A model generated the notes under the pieces. That model was not told the origin of the DNA and made no database searches. It saw only the letters and a list, made by a program, of their open reading frames with translations. A DNA stretch of 42,342 nt from an uncultured Bacteroides sp. (GTDB lineage Bacteria; Bacteroidota; Bacteroidia; Bacteroidales; Bacteroidaceae): the NCBI GenBank assembly GCA_958477465.1, contig CAUEFX010000035.1:1-42342 (forward strand), read 5' to 3'. Below, in pieces: positions 33,986 to 41,805 of this stretch. Both the position numbers and the translations under genes were made by a program. How positions within the stretch are numbered: the stretch's first letter is position 1; each line of letters starts with the position of its first letter.

Positions 33986-34870
33986 ATGTTTCATAAACTT
34001 GTAGCGATAGAACCGGTGAGCTTGGTTCCGTCAGCAGAAAAAAAGTTGTATTCATTTGCAGAAGAAGTAGTCCTGTTTTCCGATGTGCCGGCAGGAGATG
34101 ATGAAGTGGCAGTCCGTATCGGTGATGCCGATGCCGTTCTTTTGAGTTATACTTCCCGGATTACCCGGGAGGCTTTGGAGAAATGTCCGAATGTTAAATA
34201 CATCGGCATGTGTTGTTCGCTTTATTCTCCTGAGAGTGCCAATGTAGATATCCGTTATGCCAATGAACGGGGGATTACCGTAACCGGTATCCGTGATTAC
34301 GGTGATGAAGGAGTCGTGGAGTATGTGATCAGTGAATTAGTGCGTTGCCTGCATGGCTTTGGTCAGGAGCCATGGGACGGGATGGCTCGCGAAATCACCG
34401 GATTGAAAGTCGGGATCGTTGGATTGGGAAAGTCCGGCGGGATGATAGCGGATGCTCTGAGTTTCTTGGGCGCTGATATTACCTATTATGCCCGCAGTGA
34501 AAAACAGGCTGCCGCAGAAAAAGGGTATCGTTTCTTGCCATTGGAGGAGTTGCTTGCTTGTAGCGAAGTTGTGTGTTGCTGTCTTAATAAGAACACGGTT
34601 CTGTTGCATGATACCGAGTTCCGCCAACTTGGAAACAGAAAAATATTGTTTAATACAGGTTTGTCTCCGGCGTGGGATGAGGCGGCTTTTGCCGGATGGC
34701 TGGAAGGAGATAACCTTTGTTTTTGTGATACGGTAGGTGCATTGGGCGGAACCCGTTTTCTCGACCATCCCCATGTACGTTGCATGCAGGTATCTACCGG
34801 GCGCACCCGTCAGGCGTTTGACCGCCTGAGCGAAAAGGCGCTTGCCAATTTGTCAGAATACAATGGGTGA
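33986..34870 (+). CDS. 2-hydroxyacid-dehydrogenase-like NAD(P)-binding protein lacking the catalytic triad
   Basis: The 294-aa product has the fold of D-isomer-specific 2-hydroxyacid dehydrogenases: an N-terminal flavodoxin-like part (DADAVLLSYTSRITREALEKC), then a Rossmann domain (VGIVGLGKSGGMIADAL, GxGxxG). Where family members have their catalytic Arg (NTARGG), this one has NTGLSP at residue 223; the Glu region reads CDTVGALGG and the His region MQVSTGRT. All three catalytic residues therefore seem absent. It may catalyse another reaction or bind a nucleotide only. Its 3' end overlaps the convergent aspartate dehydrogenase gene by 18 bp. A weak -7 box (TAACTTTA, 33952-33959) precedes it. 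Confidence 0.75.
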   Translation: MFHKLVAIEPVSLVPSAEKKLYSFAEEVVLFSDVPAGDDEVAVRIGDADAVLLSYTSRITREALEKCPNVKYIGMCCSLYSPESANVDIRYANERGITVTGIRDYGDEGVVEYVISELVRCLHGFGQEPWDGMAREITGLKVGIVGLGKSGGMIADALSFLGADITYYARSEKQAAAEKGYRFLPLEELLACSEVVCCCLNKNTVLLHDTEFRQLGNRKILFNTGLSPAWDEAAFAGWLEGDNLCFCDTVGALGGTRFLDHPHVRCMQVSTGRTRQAFDRLSEKALANLSEYNG

Positions 34871-35641
34871 TGTGATATTGATCAGGGTGTTCACAACCGA
34901 CCACCCTGCAATATCTGATGTAGCGCTGTACACATCTACTACAGCATGTACCTGGTCGTTCTTTATTTCTACCCTCTGTGTGTCTCCTGTAAATCCGGGG
35001 GTGGATTGTATGGATACCTGCATATTCTCCGGGCCTACTGAAGCCAGTGAAGCGGCAACTGCTACATTTACTTTGGTCGGAAACATTCCGATTGCTTCCG
35101 TTGCATTCCCCGAAAACACGACGCGTTGTTCCGATTGCAGGGAATCGTCATATACTGCCGTCCCTTTTAATGCGTTCGGCCCTTTTTCATTGAAGAAGCG
35201 GGCACTGGCATTTCCCATCAAGAAAGCAGTTCTCAGTACATCGAATCCTCCGGTAGCTCCGGATACCAGATATACGCGTGTACCGTTTGCTTGGGCTGTT
35301 TTCATCACTTCCTGATAGAATCCGGTGTCTGCTAAAGCGCCGATGGACAGAGTGATAATGGAAGTACCGTTCTTTAATGCCGGTAAGGCGAGTTCTTTCA
35401 TGGCAGCAGGAGAAGCCGACTCTACCAGATAATCCGGTTTCAGCGCCAGCAACTCTTCCAGTGTGGCGCAGGCACGGCATGTCTTCCCGTGTTTTTCCAT
35501 TTTTGTCACAATGCGTTCGGCTTTTGATGCCGTACGCGAATAAACACCCGTTAAATCATAATCGGGCAATAAACCATTGACAACTGCATCCGCAACAATG
35601 CCGGCGAGTCGTCCGCATCCAACAATTACTAACTTTTTCAT
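34853..35641 (-). CDS. L-aspartate dehydrogenase family protein
   Basis: The 262-aa product has an N-terminal Rossmann motif (VIVGCGRLAGIVADAV) and a C-terminal DUF108/aspartate-dehydrogenase-type domain (GATGGFDVLRTAF, FPTKVNVAVAASLASVG, VEIKNDQVHAVVDVYSA). Such enzymes oxidise aspartate to iminoaspartate with NAD(P), feeding NAD synthesis or running in reverse to fix ammonia. No nad genes are adjacent, so the physiological role is open. The start is the ATG at 35641, immediately after a -7 box, so the transcript may be leaderless. A 14-bp palindrome just upstream is a likely operator. The stop lies within the convergent neighbour. Confidence 0.85.
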   Translation of the reverse strand: MKKLVIVGCGRLAGIVADAVVNGLLPDYDLTGVYSRTASKAERIVTKMEKHGKTCRACATLEELLALKPDYLVESASPAAMKELALPALKNGTSIITLSIGALADTGFYQEVMKTAQANGTRVYLVSGATGGFDVLRTAFLMGNASARFFNEKGPNALKGTAVYDDSLQSEQRVVFSGNATEAIGMFPTKVNVAVAASLASVGPENMQVSIQSTPGFTGDTQRVEIKNDQVHAVVDVYSATSDIAGWSVVNTLINITSPIVF

Positions 35642-35645
35642 GTAG

Positions 35646-35671
35646 CAAATTTAGATATAAATCGCGATTTA
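35646..35671 (-). promoter_or_regulatory. Aspartate dehydrogenase promoter with 14-bp palindromic operator
   Basis: On the minus strand TAAATTTG (35653-35646) is a perfect -7 box ending 4 nt before the ATG. The palindrome TAAATCGCGATTTA (35658-35671) lies just upstream, in the spacer between -7 and -33, a classic position for a repressor. Confidence 0.55.
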
Positions 35672-35811
35672 CATACCGGTATGATAAGAAAATGTCAAGA
35701 TCATCCCACGACTCTTTCATTTAAAAACTCTTTTAACAGGGTTAGAGGTCTGTTTTTCTTTAAAGAGATAGGACTTTTATGTATGAGCCATGACCATTTT
35801 CTTTCTGATGT

Positions 35812-36876
35812 TTACTTTTCAGATGACTTCTCTTCCGTACAGAAAGCACGGTATGAGATCAGCAGTCCTATGACTTCCGAATAGTTTTTCCGCCCGCTTT
35901 CTATTTTGTTCCCTTTGAGATAGAGGTCATATATCCAATCCTGTATGTCACCTATCAGCGGACTGTATTTTGCCATCCAGTAGGCCTGATTGGTACGGGC
36001 CAGTTCTATGATTTCCGGGCGGATGCTGTTGAATAGTTCCGTATATTCTTCTTCTGTCATGAGCCTCCGCGCATTACCGAGGACATGGCTCAGTATGGAG
36101 AAATATCCGCTGAAACGTATGCTCTCCACTTGTGAACGGATACAGACCTCGTAAGCATAGAAGTTGGCTTCGGCTTCACTGGTTATTCCCAACAGATGGG
36201 CGAGCTCATGTGTATACGTCGCCGGATATTGTGACGGAGGCAAGTCTCCGTTCAGGGTGAATTCACAAAAGAAAGGCCCCATGCTACCGCTTACCCCTAC
36301 CATCGAGATGAAAGGAGTGAATAACATCGTTTTTACTCTGGGCGAATCGTATGGAGGACGGTGTATTCCCAGTGTGTCACTGATCTGCTTGTAGCCCTTG
36401 ACGGTCTCTTCGCAGATTTTGTTTTTGTCGATACCGCTAACCGGCACATACGAATCATTCAGGTGCCGGATGTATTCTTCTACAAATGCCTTGAATTTAT
36501 CGGGCGTGTATGCCACGTATGGAATGTGGGTACGTTCATAAAAATTCTTTTGCGAATAGTTCAACCCCCATGCCAGGTAAAACCATACATATATCCATAA
36601 TAGATATTCACCGTCACGCAGTAGAATTTTTTTCCACGTTTGCTTTTTTATCCGTCCGTAAATGGGGTAAGCAATGACACCGATAATGCTGAGGAATATG
36701 AACAGATCGCCTATCGCGAAAGGGAATAGGCGGGAAAAAGAGGACAGGCACAGAGAGATGGCCGGATAAACGGACCGTGCATAAAATTCGCCCATGACGG
36801 GGATTGCCTGAGTACTCCACACGACCAGTAAAAGAACTCCTAAAACAATATATCGTACTTTTTGTCTCCGCTTCAT
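35812..36876 (-). CDS. DUF3810 membrane protein with HExxH motif
   Basis: The 354-aa product has three hydrophobic segments near the N-terminus (YIVLGVLLLVVWSTQAIPVM; FAIGDLFIFLSIIGVIAYPI; LLWIYVWFYLAWGL) and then a soluble domain with THELAHLLG and a downstream SEAEANFYAYEVC, the HExxH plus Glu pattern of gluzincin peptidases. This is the DUF3810 layout of Bacteroidota; the substrate is unknown. The open frame begins at 36912, but a purine-rich GGAAAGGAAAG stretch precedes the ATG at 36876, which I chose. It is followed by the aspartate dehydrogenase gene on the same strand, 170 bp away, which has its own promoter. Confidence 0.85.
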   Translation of the reverse strand: MKRRQKVRYIVLGVLLLVVWSTQAIPVMGEFYARSVYPAISLCLSSFSRLFPFAIGDLFIFLSIIGVIAYPIYGRIKKQTWKKILLRDGEYLLWIYVWFYLAWGLNYSQKNFYERTHIPYVAYTPDKFKAFVEEYIRHLNDSYVPVSGIDKNKICEETVKGYKQISDTLGIHRPPYDSPRVKTMLFTPFISMVGVSGSMGPFFCEFTLNGDLPPSQYPATYTHELAHLLGITSEAEANFYAYEVCIRSQVESIRFSGYFSILSHVLGNARRLMTEEEYTELFNSIRPEIIELARTNQAYWMAKYSPLIGDIQDWIYDLYLKGNKIESGRKNYSEVIGLLISYRAFCTEEKSSEK

Positions 36877-36899
36877 GAACCGTCTTTCCTTTCCGGAAA

Positions 36900-36907
36900 C
36901 AAAAATA
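36900..36907 (-). promoter_or_regulatory. Promoter -7 box of the DUF3810 gene
   Basis: Minus-strand TATTTTTG matches TAnnTTTG, 23 nt before the ATG at 36876. No clear -33 box. Confidence 0.5.
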
Positions 36908-36942
36908 TGCATTTATTTAAATGCAGCGCGAAAAATTACTTC

Positions 36943-36950
36943 TATATTTG
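36943..36950 (+). promoter_or_regulatory. Plus-strand -7 box reading into the repeat element upstream of valS
   Basis: TATATTTG matches the consensus. A transcript from here would begin near 36956, cross the inverted-repeat element and meet a hairpin at 37127-37148, about 190 nt later. This could be a short non-coding RNA or a long valS leader. Confidence 0.4.
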
Positions 36951-36963
36951 CAAAAAAACTGTT

Positions 36964-37134
36964 AGAGCCTGTTTCATTTTTGCTCAGCATTCTATTGAGA
37001 GTTGTTTTGGAGGATGTTTTTCTGCTTTTAGGAGGATAGCGGGCTATCTGACGAGTAAAAACAGGGAAACAGACCGAAAATAAACTCAATGGAAACTGAT
37101 AAAACTTTTGAGGGGGAAAATTTAAACAGGCTCT
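36964..37134. repeat. Small inverted-repeat element (MITE-like) upstream of valS
   Basis: Perfect 11-bp terminal inverted repeats AGAGCCTGTTT (36964-36974) and AAACAGGCTCT (37124-37134) enclose about 150 bp with no credible gene. A third copy of the end, AGAGCCTG, follows at 37141-37148. No transposase is present. Such elements are moved in trans; whether this one is repeated in the genome cannot be seen here. Confidence 0.5.
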
Positions 37135-37148
37135 TAACTGAGAGCCTG
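37127..37148. terminator. Hairpin at the right end of the repeat element
   Basis: CAGGCTCT (37127-37134) and AGAGCCTG (37141-37148) form a perfect 8-bp stem with a 6-nt loop. The following sequence (AATTTCAATATT) has no T-run, so it is a weak terminator or an attenuating structure in the valS leader. Confidence 0.4.
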
Positions 37149-37227
37149 AATTTCAATATTATCGATGCGAACACCCTTTCTGCGTGCAGAAACAACCGGA
37201 GAGTGGTAGGAATTGAATTTAAATTAT

Positions 37228-37235
37228 TAATTTTG
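37228..37235 (+). promoter_or_regulatory. Promoter -7 box of valS
   Basis: TAATTTTG matches TAnnTTTG, 41 nt before the ATG at 37277. No clear -33 box and no T-box structure are visible. Confidence 0.55.
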
Positions 37236-37276
37236 CACCCATTATTCGCAATAAATTAAATATATAGAAACGTAAC

Positions 37277-39910
37277 ATGGAATTAGCAAGTAAGTACAAT
37301 CCCGCTGACGTGGAGGGAAAGTGGTACCAGTATTGGTTGACCCATAAATTATTCAGTTCGAAACCCGATGGCCGTGAACCTTACACTGTCGTCATTCCGC
37401 CTCCTAACGTCACTGGTGTGTTGCACATGGGACACATGCTTAATAATACCATTCAGGATATTCTGGTCCGTCGTGCCCGTATGGAAGGCAAAAATGCTTG
37501 CTGGGTACCGGGAACGGACCATGCTTCTATCGCAACGGAAGCGAAAGTCGTAAATAAACTTGCTTCGGAAGGCATCAAGAAGACGGATCTGACCCGTGAT
37601 GAGTTCCTGAAACATGCCTGGGCATGGACGGAAGAACACGGAGGAATCATCCTGAAACAACTTCGTAAACTGGGAGCCTCCTGCGATTGGGACCGTACGG
37701 CTTTCACTATGGATGAAAAACGTAGTAAAAGTGTCTTGAAAGTATTTGTCGATCTTTATAATAAGGGACTTATCTATCGCGGTGTGCGCATGGTGAACTG
37801 GGACCCGAAAGCGTTGACTGCTCTTTCCGATGAAGAGGTGATCTATAAGGAAGAGCACGGAAAACTTTACTACTTACGTTATAAGGTAGAAGGTGATCCG
37901 GAAGGACGGTATGCCGTAGTGGCTACCACTCGTCCGGAAACGATTATGGGGGATACGGCTATGTGTATCAATCCGAACGATCCAAAGAATGCCTGGTTGA
38001 AAGGCAAGAAGGTGATCGTGCCATTGGTAAACCGTGTGATTCCGGTTATTGAAGACGATTATGTGGATATCGAATTCGGTACCGGCTGTCTGAAAGTAAC
38101 CCCTGCCCATGATGTGAACGACTATATGCTGGGTGAAAAGTACAACCTGCCGAGCATCGATATTTTCAATGATAACGGAACACTGAGCGAAGTTGCCGGC
38201 CTGTATGTCGGTATGGATCGTTTTGATGTCCGCAAGCAGATCGAGAAAGATCTCGATGCCGCCGGATTGCTCGAAAAGACGGAGGCTTATACCAATAAAG
38301 TCGGTTATTCGGAACGTACCAATGTGGTGATCGAACCGAAGCTCTCTATGCAATGGTTCCTTAAGATGCAGCATTTTGCTGATATGGCGTTGCCTCCTGT
38401 CATGAATGACGAGTTGAAATTCTATCCTCCCAAATATAAAAATACCTATCGTCACTGGATGGAGAACATCAAAGACTGGTGTATCAGCCGCCAGTTGTGG
38501 TGGGGACACCGTATTCCGGCTTACTTCTTGCCGGAGGGTGGCTACGTGGTAGCCGCTACGGACGAGGAAGCATTGAAACTGGCCAAAGAGAAGACCGGAA
38601 ATGAAGCTTTGACAATGGCGGACCTCCGTCAGGACGAAGACTGTCTGGATACTTGGTTCTCTTCTTGGTTGTGGCCGATTTCTTTGTTCGATGGAATCAA
38701 TAATCCGGGCAATGAAGAGATAAAATATTACTATCCTACAAGTGACCTTGTTACCGGTCCGGATATTATCTTCTTCTGGGTAGCCCGCATGATTATGGCC
38801 GGATATGAGTACGAAGGTCAGATGCCGTTCAAGAATGTCTATTTCACCGGTATCGTTCGTGATAAGTTGGGACGTAAGATGTCGAAATCACTGGGTAACT
38901 CACCCGATCCGTTGGAGTTGATTGAAAGATACGGTGCCGATGGCGTACGTATGGGAATGATGCTTGCAGCCCCTGCCGGTAATGATATTCTCTTTGACGA
39001 TGCGTTGTGCGAACAGGGACGTAATTTCTGCAATAAGATATGGAACGCTTTCCGTCTGATCAAAGGATGGAAGGTGGATGACCATGCCGAAATACCCGAG
39101 GCTTCCCATCTGGCTGTACATTGGTTTGAATCGAAACAGAACGAAGTGGCAGCGGAAGTAGCCGACCTGTTCGGTAAATACCGCTTGAGTGAAGCATTGA
39201 TGGCTGTTTATAAGTTATTCTGGGATGAGTTCTCTTCCTGGTATCTGGAAATGATTAAACCGGCTTACGGGCAGGCCATCGACCGTTGTACTTACAATGC
39301 CACCCTTTGCTTCATGGATAATCTGCTTCACCTGCTTCATCCGTTTATGCCTTTCATCACCGAGGAGTTGTGGCAACAGATGTATGAGCGGGAAGATGGC
39401 GAGAGCCTGATGGTAAGTGCGCTTACTATGGATTCGTATGTAGATGCGGATTTTGTGAAGCAGTTTGAGGTAGTGAAAGAGGTAATCAGTAACATCCGTA
39501 CGATTCGCCTGCAGAAGAACATTGCACAGAAAGAGGCGCTCGAGTTGCAAGTGGTAGGAGAGAATCCGGTAGTCGAATTCAACGCAGTGATTACTAAGAT
39601 GTGTAACCTGTCCGCCATTACCGTGGTAGAGGCCAAGGCCGAAGGTGCGGCATCCTTTATGGTAGGGACTACGGAATATGCTGTGCCATTGGGTAATATG
39701 ATCGATGTGGAAGCGGAGATAGCCCGTATGGAAGCCGAACTCAAGCACAAAGAGGGATTCTTGCAAGGTGTGCTTAAGAAGTTAAGCAATGAGAAATTCG
39801 TAAACAATGCTCCGGCGGCAGTGATCGAGATAGAACGTAAAAAGCAATCGGATGCAGAGAGTATTATCAAATCTTTGAAAGAAAGTATTGCTGCTTTGAA
39901 GAAAGCATGA
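37277..39910 (+). CDS. valS: Valyl-tRNA synthetase
   Basis: The 877-aa product is a class I aminoacyl-tRNA synthetase that charges tRNA-Val. It has the HIGH signature as HMGH (residues 50-53, in PPPNVTGVLHMGHMLN), the editing domain (VATTRPETIMGD), KMSKS at residues 534-538, the anticodon-binding domain (HPFMPFITEELWQQM) and the C-terminal coiled-coil arm (EAEIARMEAELKHKEGFL, continuing to the end) that binds the tRNA elbow. Length is normal. It is monocistronic with a strong terminator. Confidence 0.97.
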   Translation: MELASKYNPADVEGKWYQYWLTHKLFSSKPDGREPYTVVIPPPNVTGVLHMGHMLNNTIQDILVRRARMEGKNACWVPGTDHASIATEAKVVNKLASEGIKKTDLTRDEFLKHAWAWTEEHGGIILKQLRKLGASCDWDRTAFTMDEKRSKSVLKVFVDLYNKGLIYRGVRMVNWDPKALTALSDEEVIYKEEHGKLYYLRYKVEGDPEGRYAVVATTRPETIMGDTAMCINPNDPKNAWLKGKKVIVPLVNRVIPVIEDDYVDIEFGTGCLKVTPAHDVNDYMLGEKYNLPSIDIFNDNGTLSEVAGLYVGMDRFDVRKQIEKDLDAAGLLEKTEAYTNKVGYSERTNVVIEPKLSMQWFLKMQHFADMALPPVMNDELKFYPPKYKNTYRHWMENIKDWCISRQLWWGHRIPAYFLPEGGYVVAATDEEALKLAKEKTGNEALTMADLRQDEDCLDTWFSSWLWPISLFDGINNPGNEEIKYYYPTSDLVTGPDIIFFWVARMIMAGYEYEGQMPFKNVYFTGIVRDKLGRKMSKSLGNSPDPLELIERYGADGVRMGMMLAAPAGNDILFDDALCEQGRNFCNKIWNAFRLIKGWKVDDHAEIPEASHLAVHWFESKQNEVAAEVADLFGKYRLSEALMAVYKLFWDEFSSWYLEMIKPAYGQAIDRCTYNATLCFMDNLLHLLHPFMPFITEELWQQMYEREDGESLMVSALTMDSYVDADFVKQFEVVKEVISNIRTIRLQKNIAQKEALELQVVGENPVVEFNAVITKMCNLSAITVVEAKAEGAASFMVGTTEYAVPLGNMIDVEAEIARMEAELKHKEGFLQGVLKKLSNEKFVNNAPAAVIEIERKKQSDAESIIKSLKESIAALKKA

Positions 39911-39944
39911 TTTTTATATTTCACTTACGTGATTTTCATTTTCA

Positions 39945-39991
39945 CCCAATAAAAAAAGGCATCTCTTTAAGGGATGCCTTTTTCTATTGGG
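39945..39991. terminator. Strong bidirectional terminator after valS
   Basis: CCCAAT (39945-39950) with AAAAAGGCATC pairs with GATGCCTTTTT and ATTGGG (39986-39991). A/T runs on both sides of the GC core allow it to stop valS from the left and the minus-strand gene at 40075 from the right. Confidence 0.85.
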
Positions 39992-40074
39992 TATTTGTAA
40001 AACATTTATCGGGAAATGCAGGAGGAAGGATTAAAACGATTTTGTGTGATTGCCTCCTTCCGGCAAAGAAGTTG

Positions 40075-40521
40075 TTATTTCTCAAGCAACTCTTTCAAGA
40101 ATGCATCGAGCTCCTGATCCAAACCCTTCAAAAGTTCGTCGTTTACCAGTAGCGTATCGTCGTCTATTAAAAGCAATTCGGCAATGGTCTCTCTCTCTTC
40201 GTCTACCAAAGCGAAAGAATACGGCTTGAGTATGGTCAGTTTGTCAAATTCCCCGTTATCCTTCATCTTACAGAGGATAGGGCGTAGTATACGTTCTGCA
40301 TTTTCGTAGAAATCATCATTCTCGTATGCCGACCACTCTTCTATCTGTACATTTGCCAATTCGTTGTCTTCGTCATCAAAAATGCAAAGCTCACCGGAAT
40401 TCTGATTAGGCTGTATATGAAAATCTGTAACGATCGTTTGTTCACAACCGCAGGCAAACTTGTCGGTTGCCTTTCGGATAGCCGATTCAATTACGGATTG
40501 TGATTGTTGACTCAGTTTCAT
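40075..40521 (-). CDS. Small acidic cytoplasmic protein, function unknown
   Basis: I do not recognise a named family for this 148-aa protein, but its reading frame, codon use and signals are those of a real gene. It has no signal peptide or membrane segment and is strongly acidic (CIFDDEDNELANVQIEEW, ERETIAELLLIDDDTLLVNDELL). A Cys pair occurs in FACGCEQ near residue 25. An unusually strong Shine-Dalgarno for this genus, AAGGAGG (minus strand, 40535-40529), lies 7 nt before the ATG. It is transcribed alone between the DUF6340 gene and the valS terminator. Confidence 0.75.
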   Translation of the reverse strand: MKLSQQSQSVIESAIRKATDKFACGCEQTIVTDFHIQPNQNSGELCIFDDEDNELANVQIEEWSAYENDDFYENAERILRPILCKMKDNGEFDKLTILKPYSFALVDEERETIAELLLIDDDTLLVNDELLKGLDQELDAFLKELLEK

Positions 40522-40548
40522 GGGTTTTCCTCCTTAAGTTATTTAGTC

Positions 40549-40556
40549 CAAAGGTA
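40549..40556 (-). promoter_or_regulatory. Promoter -7 box of the small acidic protein gene
   Basis: Minus-strand TACCTTTG matches TAnnTTTG, 27 nt before the ATG and just upstream of the Shine-Dalgarno. Confidence 0.5.
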
Positions 40557-40587
40557 TAAAAAAAATGCCAACCTTTATATGATTTCA

Positions 40588-41685
40588 TTAAAAATCATCA
40601 TTAAATCGGCTCATTTGCATATTTAATACTGATAATCCGTCCAATCTTTTCTGCAAATCCACTAAATAAAGGGTAATCATCACATAATTCGGTATCCGAA
40701 AAAGGTCTTGCTTCCCTTTCTTTTCATCGTCTATTTTCTCTACTTTCCGAGCCAGTTCCTGTGCTTTTAGTGCCCATTTTTCTGCTTCCGGAAGGTTGTC
40801 TTCCATTTCATGATAAACGGCAATGTTGTGTGCTGCATACATCTTCTTTTTGCCGCTTTTGGCTGCCTCAAAGGCTTGTTCCCAAAGGTTGAATGCTTTG
40901 TCCCATGACTCTTCACGGACATATACGATGGCATCGCGCATATACACGGAACCGTTGGCATAGAGCTGGCGTGTAGCCGAAGTCCAATAGGGTAGGAGAT
41001 GCTTCACGGGGATGGTACCGGCAAATTCGGAGGCCTCTTTCAGCATCTGCTCTTTTTTGATCAGATGGTTTTCCACATTGGCAGGCGTGCTACCGTACTC
41101 TTCCCAAAAGATACTGTCGCTCGGAGTGATAGTCAGCATGGGACGTGCCCGGTTCGGTATGTAAATTTTGACTGTCGGTTGCGCCAGCAGGTCGATGGTG
41201 CCATAATAGCATTGCCAGTCGGTAAGGAAGTGAATGTTTTTGGTTGCTTTCAGTTGCAGGTTTTCCAAAGCTATCAGAAAGTCCACATTCAGTTCGTCTG
41301 CCAGTTCGTTTACTTCTTCCTGGCTTAATGTCTCTTCACGTGCCATTTTATCGTTGGCGCGTAGTACGGAGTCGCAAATGACGACTTCGTCGAAATAGTT
41401 TCCGTCTGCCATGGCTTTGGCCAATGATTCTGTCGCTATGCCCGCATCTCCGTGGCTATAGGCGGTGACACGGTTCGAACCGTTGTCTGAGACCGACATT
41501 TCTGCTTCTATCCATTTATTGTCGGGGAGTGTACCGGCGTTATTCAGAATGCCTACCCGACGCAGTTCGGGAGGAAAATTGATCTCTGCCGGCACCATGT
41601 AGTCAATGGAAATCTGTTCGATTGTTTGGCATGAACCCAATATCAAACAAGAAAGCAATGTAAGAAAAAACGAGCACTTTACCAT
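40588..41685 (-). CDS. DUF6340-like lipoprotein with TPR-like C-terminus
   Basis: The 365-aa product is a lipoprotein (MVKCSFFLTLLSCLILGSC, lipid Cys at 19). The middle resembles DUF6340 of Bacteroidota: PAEINFPPELRRVGILNNAG and DEVVICDSVLR, then VDFLIALENLQL. The last third (SWDKAFNLWEQAFEAAKSGKK split across helices, AHNIAVYHEM, PEAEKWALKAQELARK) is helical and TPR-like. Proteins of this type may work in the outer-membrane periplasmic leaflet; the function is unknown. The open frame begins at 41709, but only the ATG at 41685 gives a clean lipoprotein signal. Confidence 0.8.
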   Translation of the reverse strand: MVKCSFFLTLLSCLILGSCQTIEQISIDYMVPAEINFPPELRRVGILNNAGTLPDNKWIEAEMSVSDNGSNRVTAYSHGDAGIATESLAKAMADGNYFDEVVICDSVLRANDKMAREETLSQEEVNELADELNVDFLIALENLQLKATKNIHFLTDWQCYYGTIDLLAQPTVKIYIPNRARPMLTITPSDSIFWEEYGSTPANVENHLIKKEQMLKEASEFAGTIPVKHLLPYWTSATRQLYANGSVYMRDAIVYVREESWDKAFNLWEQAFEAAKSGKKKMYAAHNIAVYHEMEDNLPEAEKWALKAQELARKVEKIDDEKKGKQDLFRIPNYVMITLYLVDLQKRLDGLSVLNMQMSRFNDDF

Positions 41686-41706
41686 AGTCTTATTCCCTTT
41701 ATTTAG

Positions 41707-41714
41707 CAAAAATA
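41707..41714 (-). promoter_or_regulatory. Promoter -7 box of the DUF6340 gene
   Basis: Minus-strand TATTTTTG matches TAnnTTTG, 21 nt before the ATG at 41685. It begins 17 bp past the secA terminator stem. Confidence 0.5.
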
Positions 41715-41731
41715 CGATTTTGTATGGATAA

Positions 41732-41772
41732 AAAAAAGTTCAAAACAATATTTAATTGTTTTGAACTTTTTT
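41732..41772 (-). terminator. Terminator of secA
   Basis: AAAAAAGTTCAAAACAAT (41732-41749) pairs perfectly with ATTGTTTTGAACTTTTTT (41755-41772). It follows the secA stop by 33 bp, and both ends carry A/T runs. Confidence 0.85.
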
Positions 41773-41805
41773 AGAGAGTGAGCCCGTGGGCAGTTTGAAT
41801 GCTGA

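Noticed and set aside
36862..37083. A 73-codon plus-strand frame inside the element upstream of valS
   Set aside because: It starts within the DUF3810 gene, shows no coding features and crosses the promoter and the inverted-repeat end.
36956..37276. T-box riboswitch in the valS leader
   Set aside because: No T-box sequence (TGGNACCGCG-like) or specifier stem is visible, and T-boxes are rare in this phylum.
39907..40152. An 81-codon plus-strand frame after valS
   Set aside because: It runs through the terminator hairpin and into the antisense of the small acidic protein gene.
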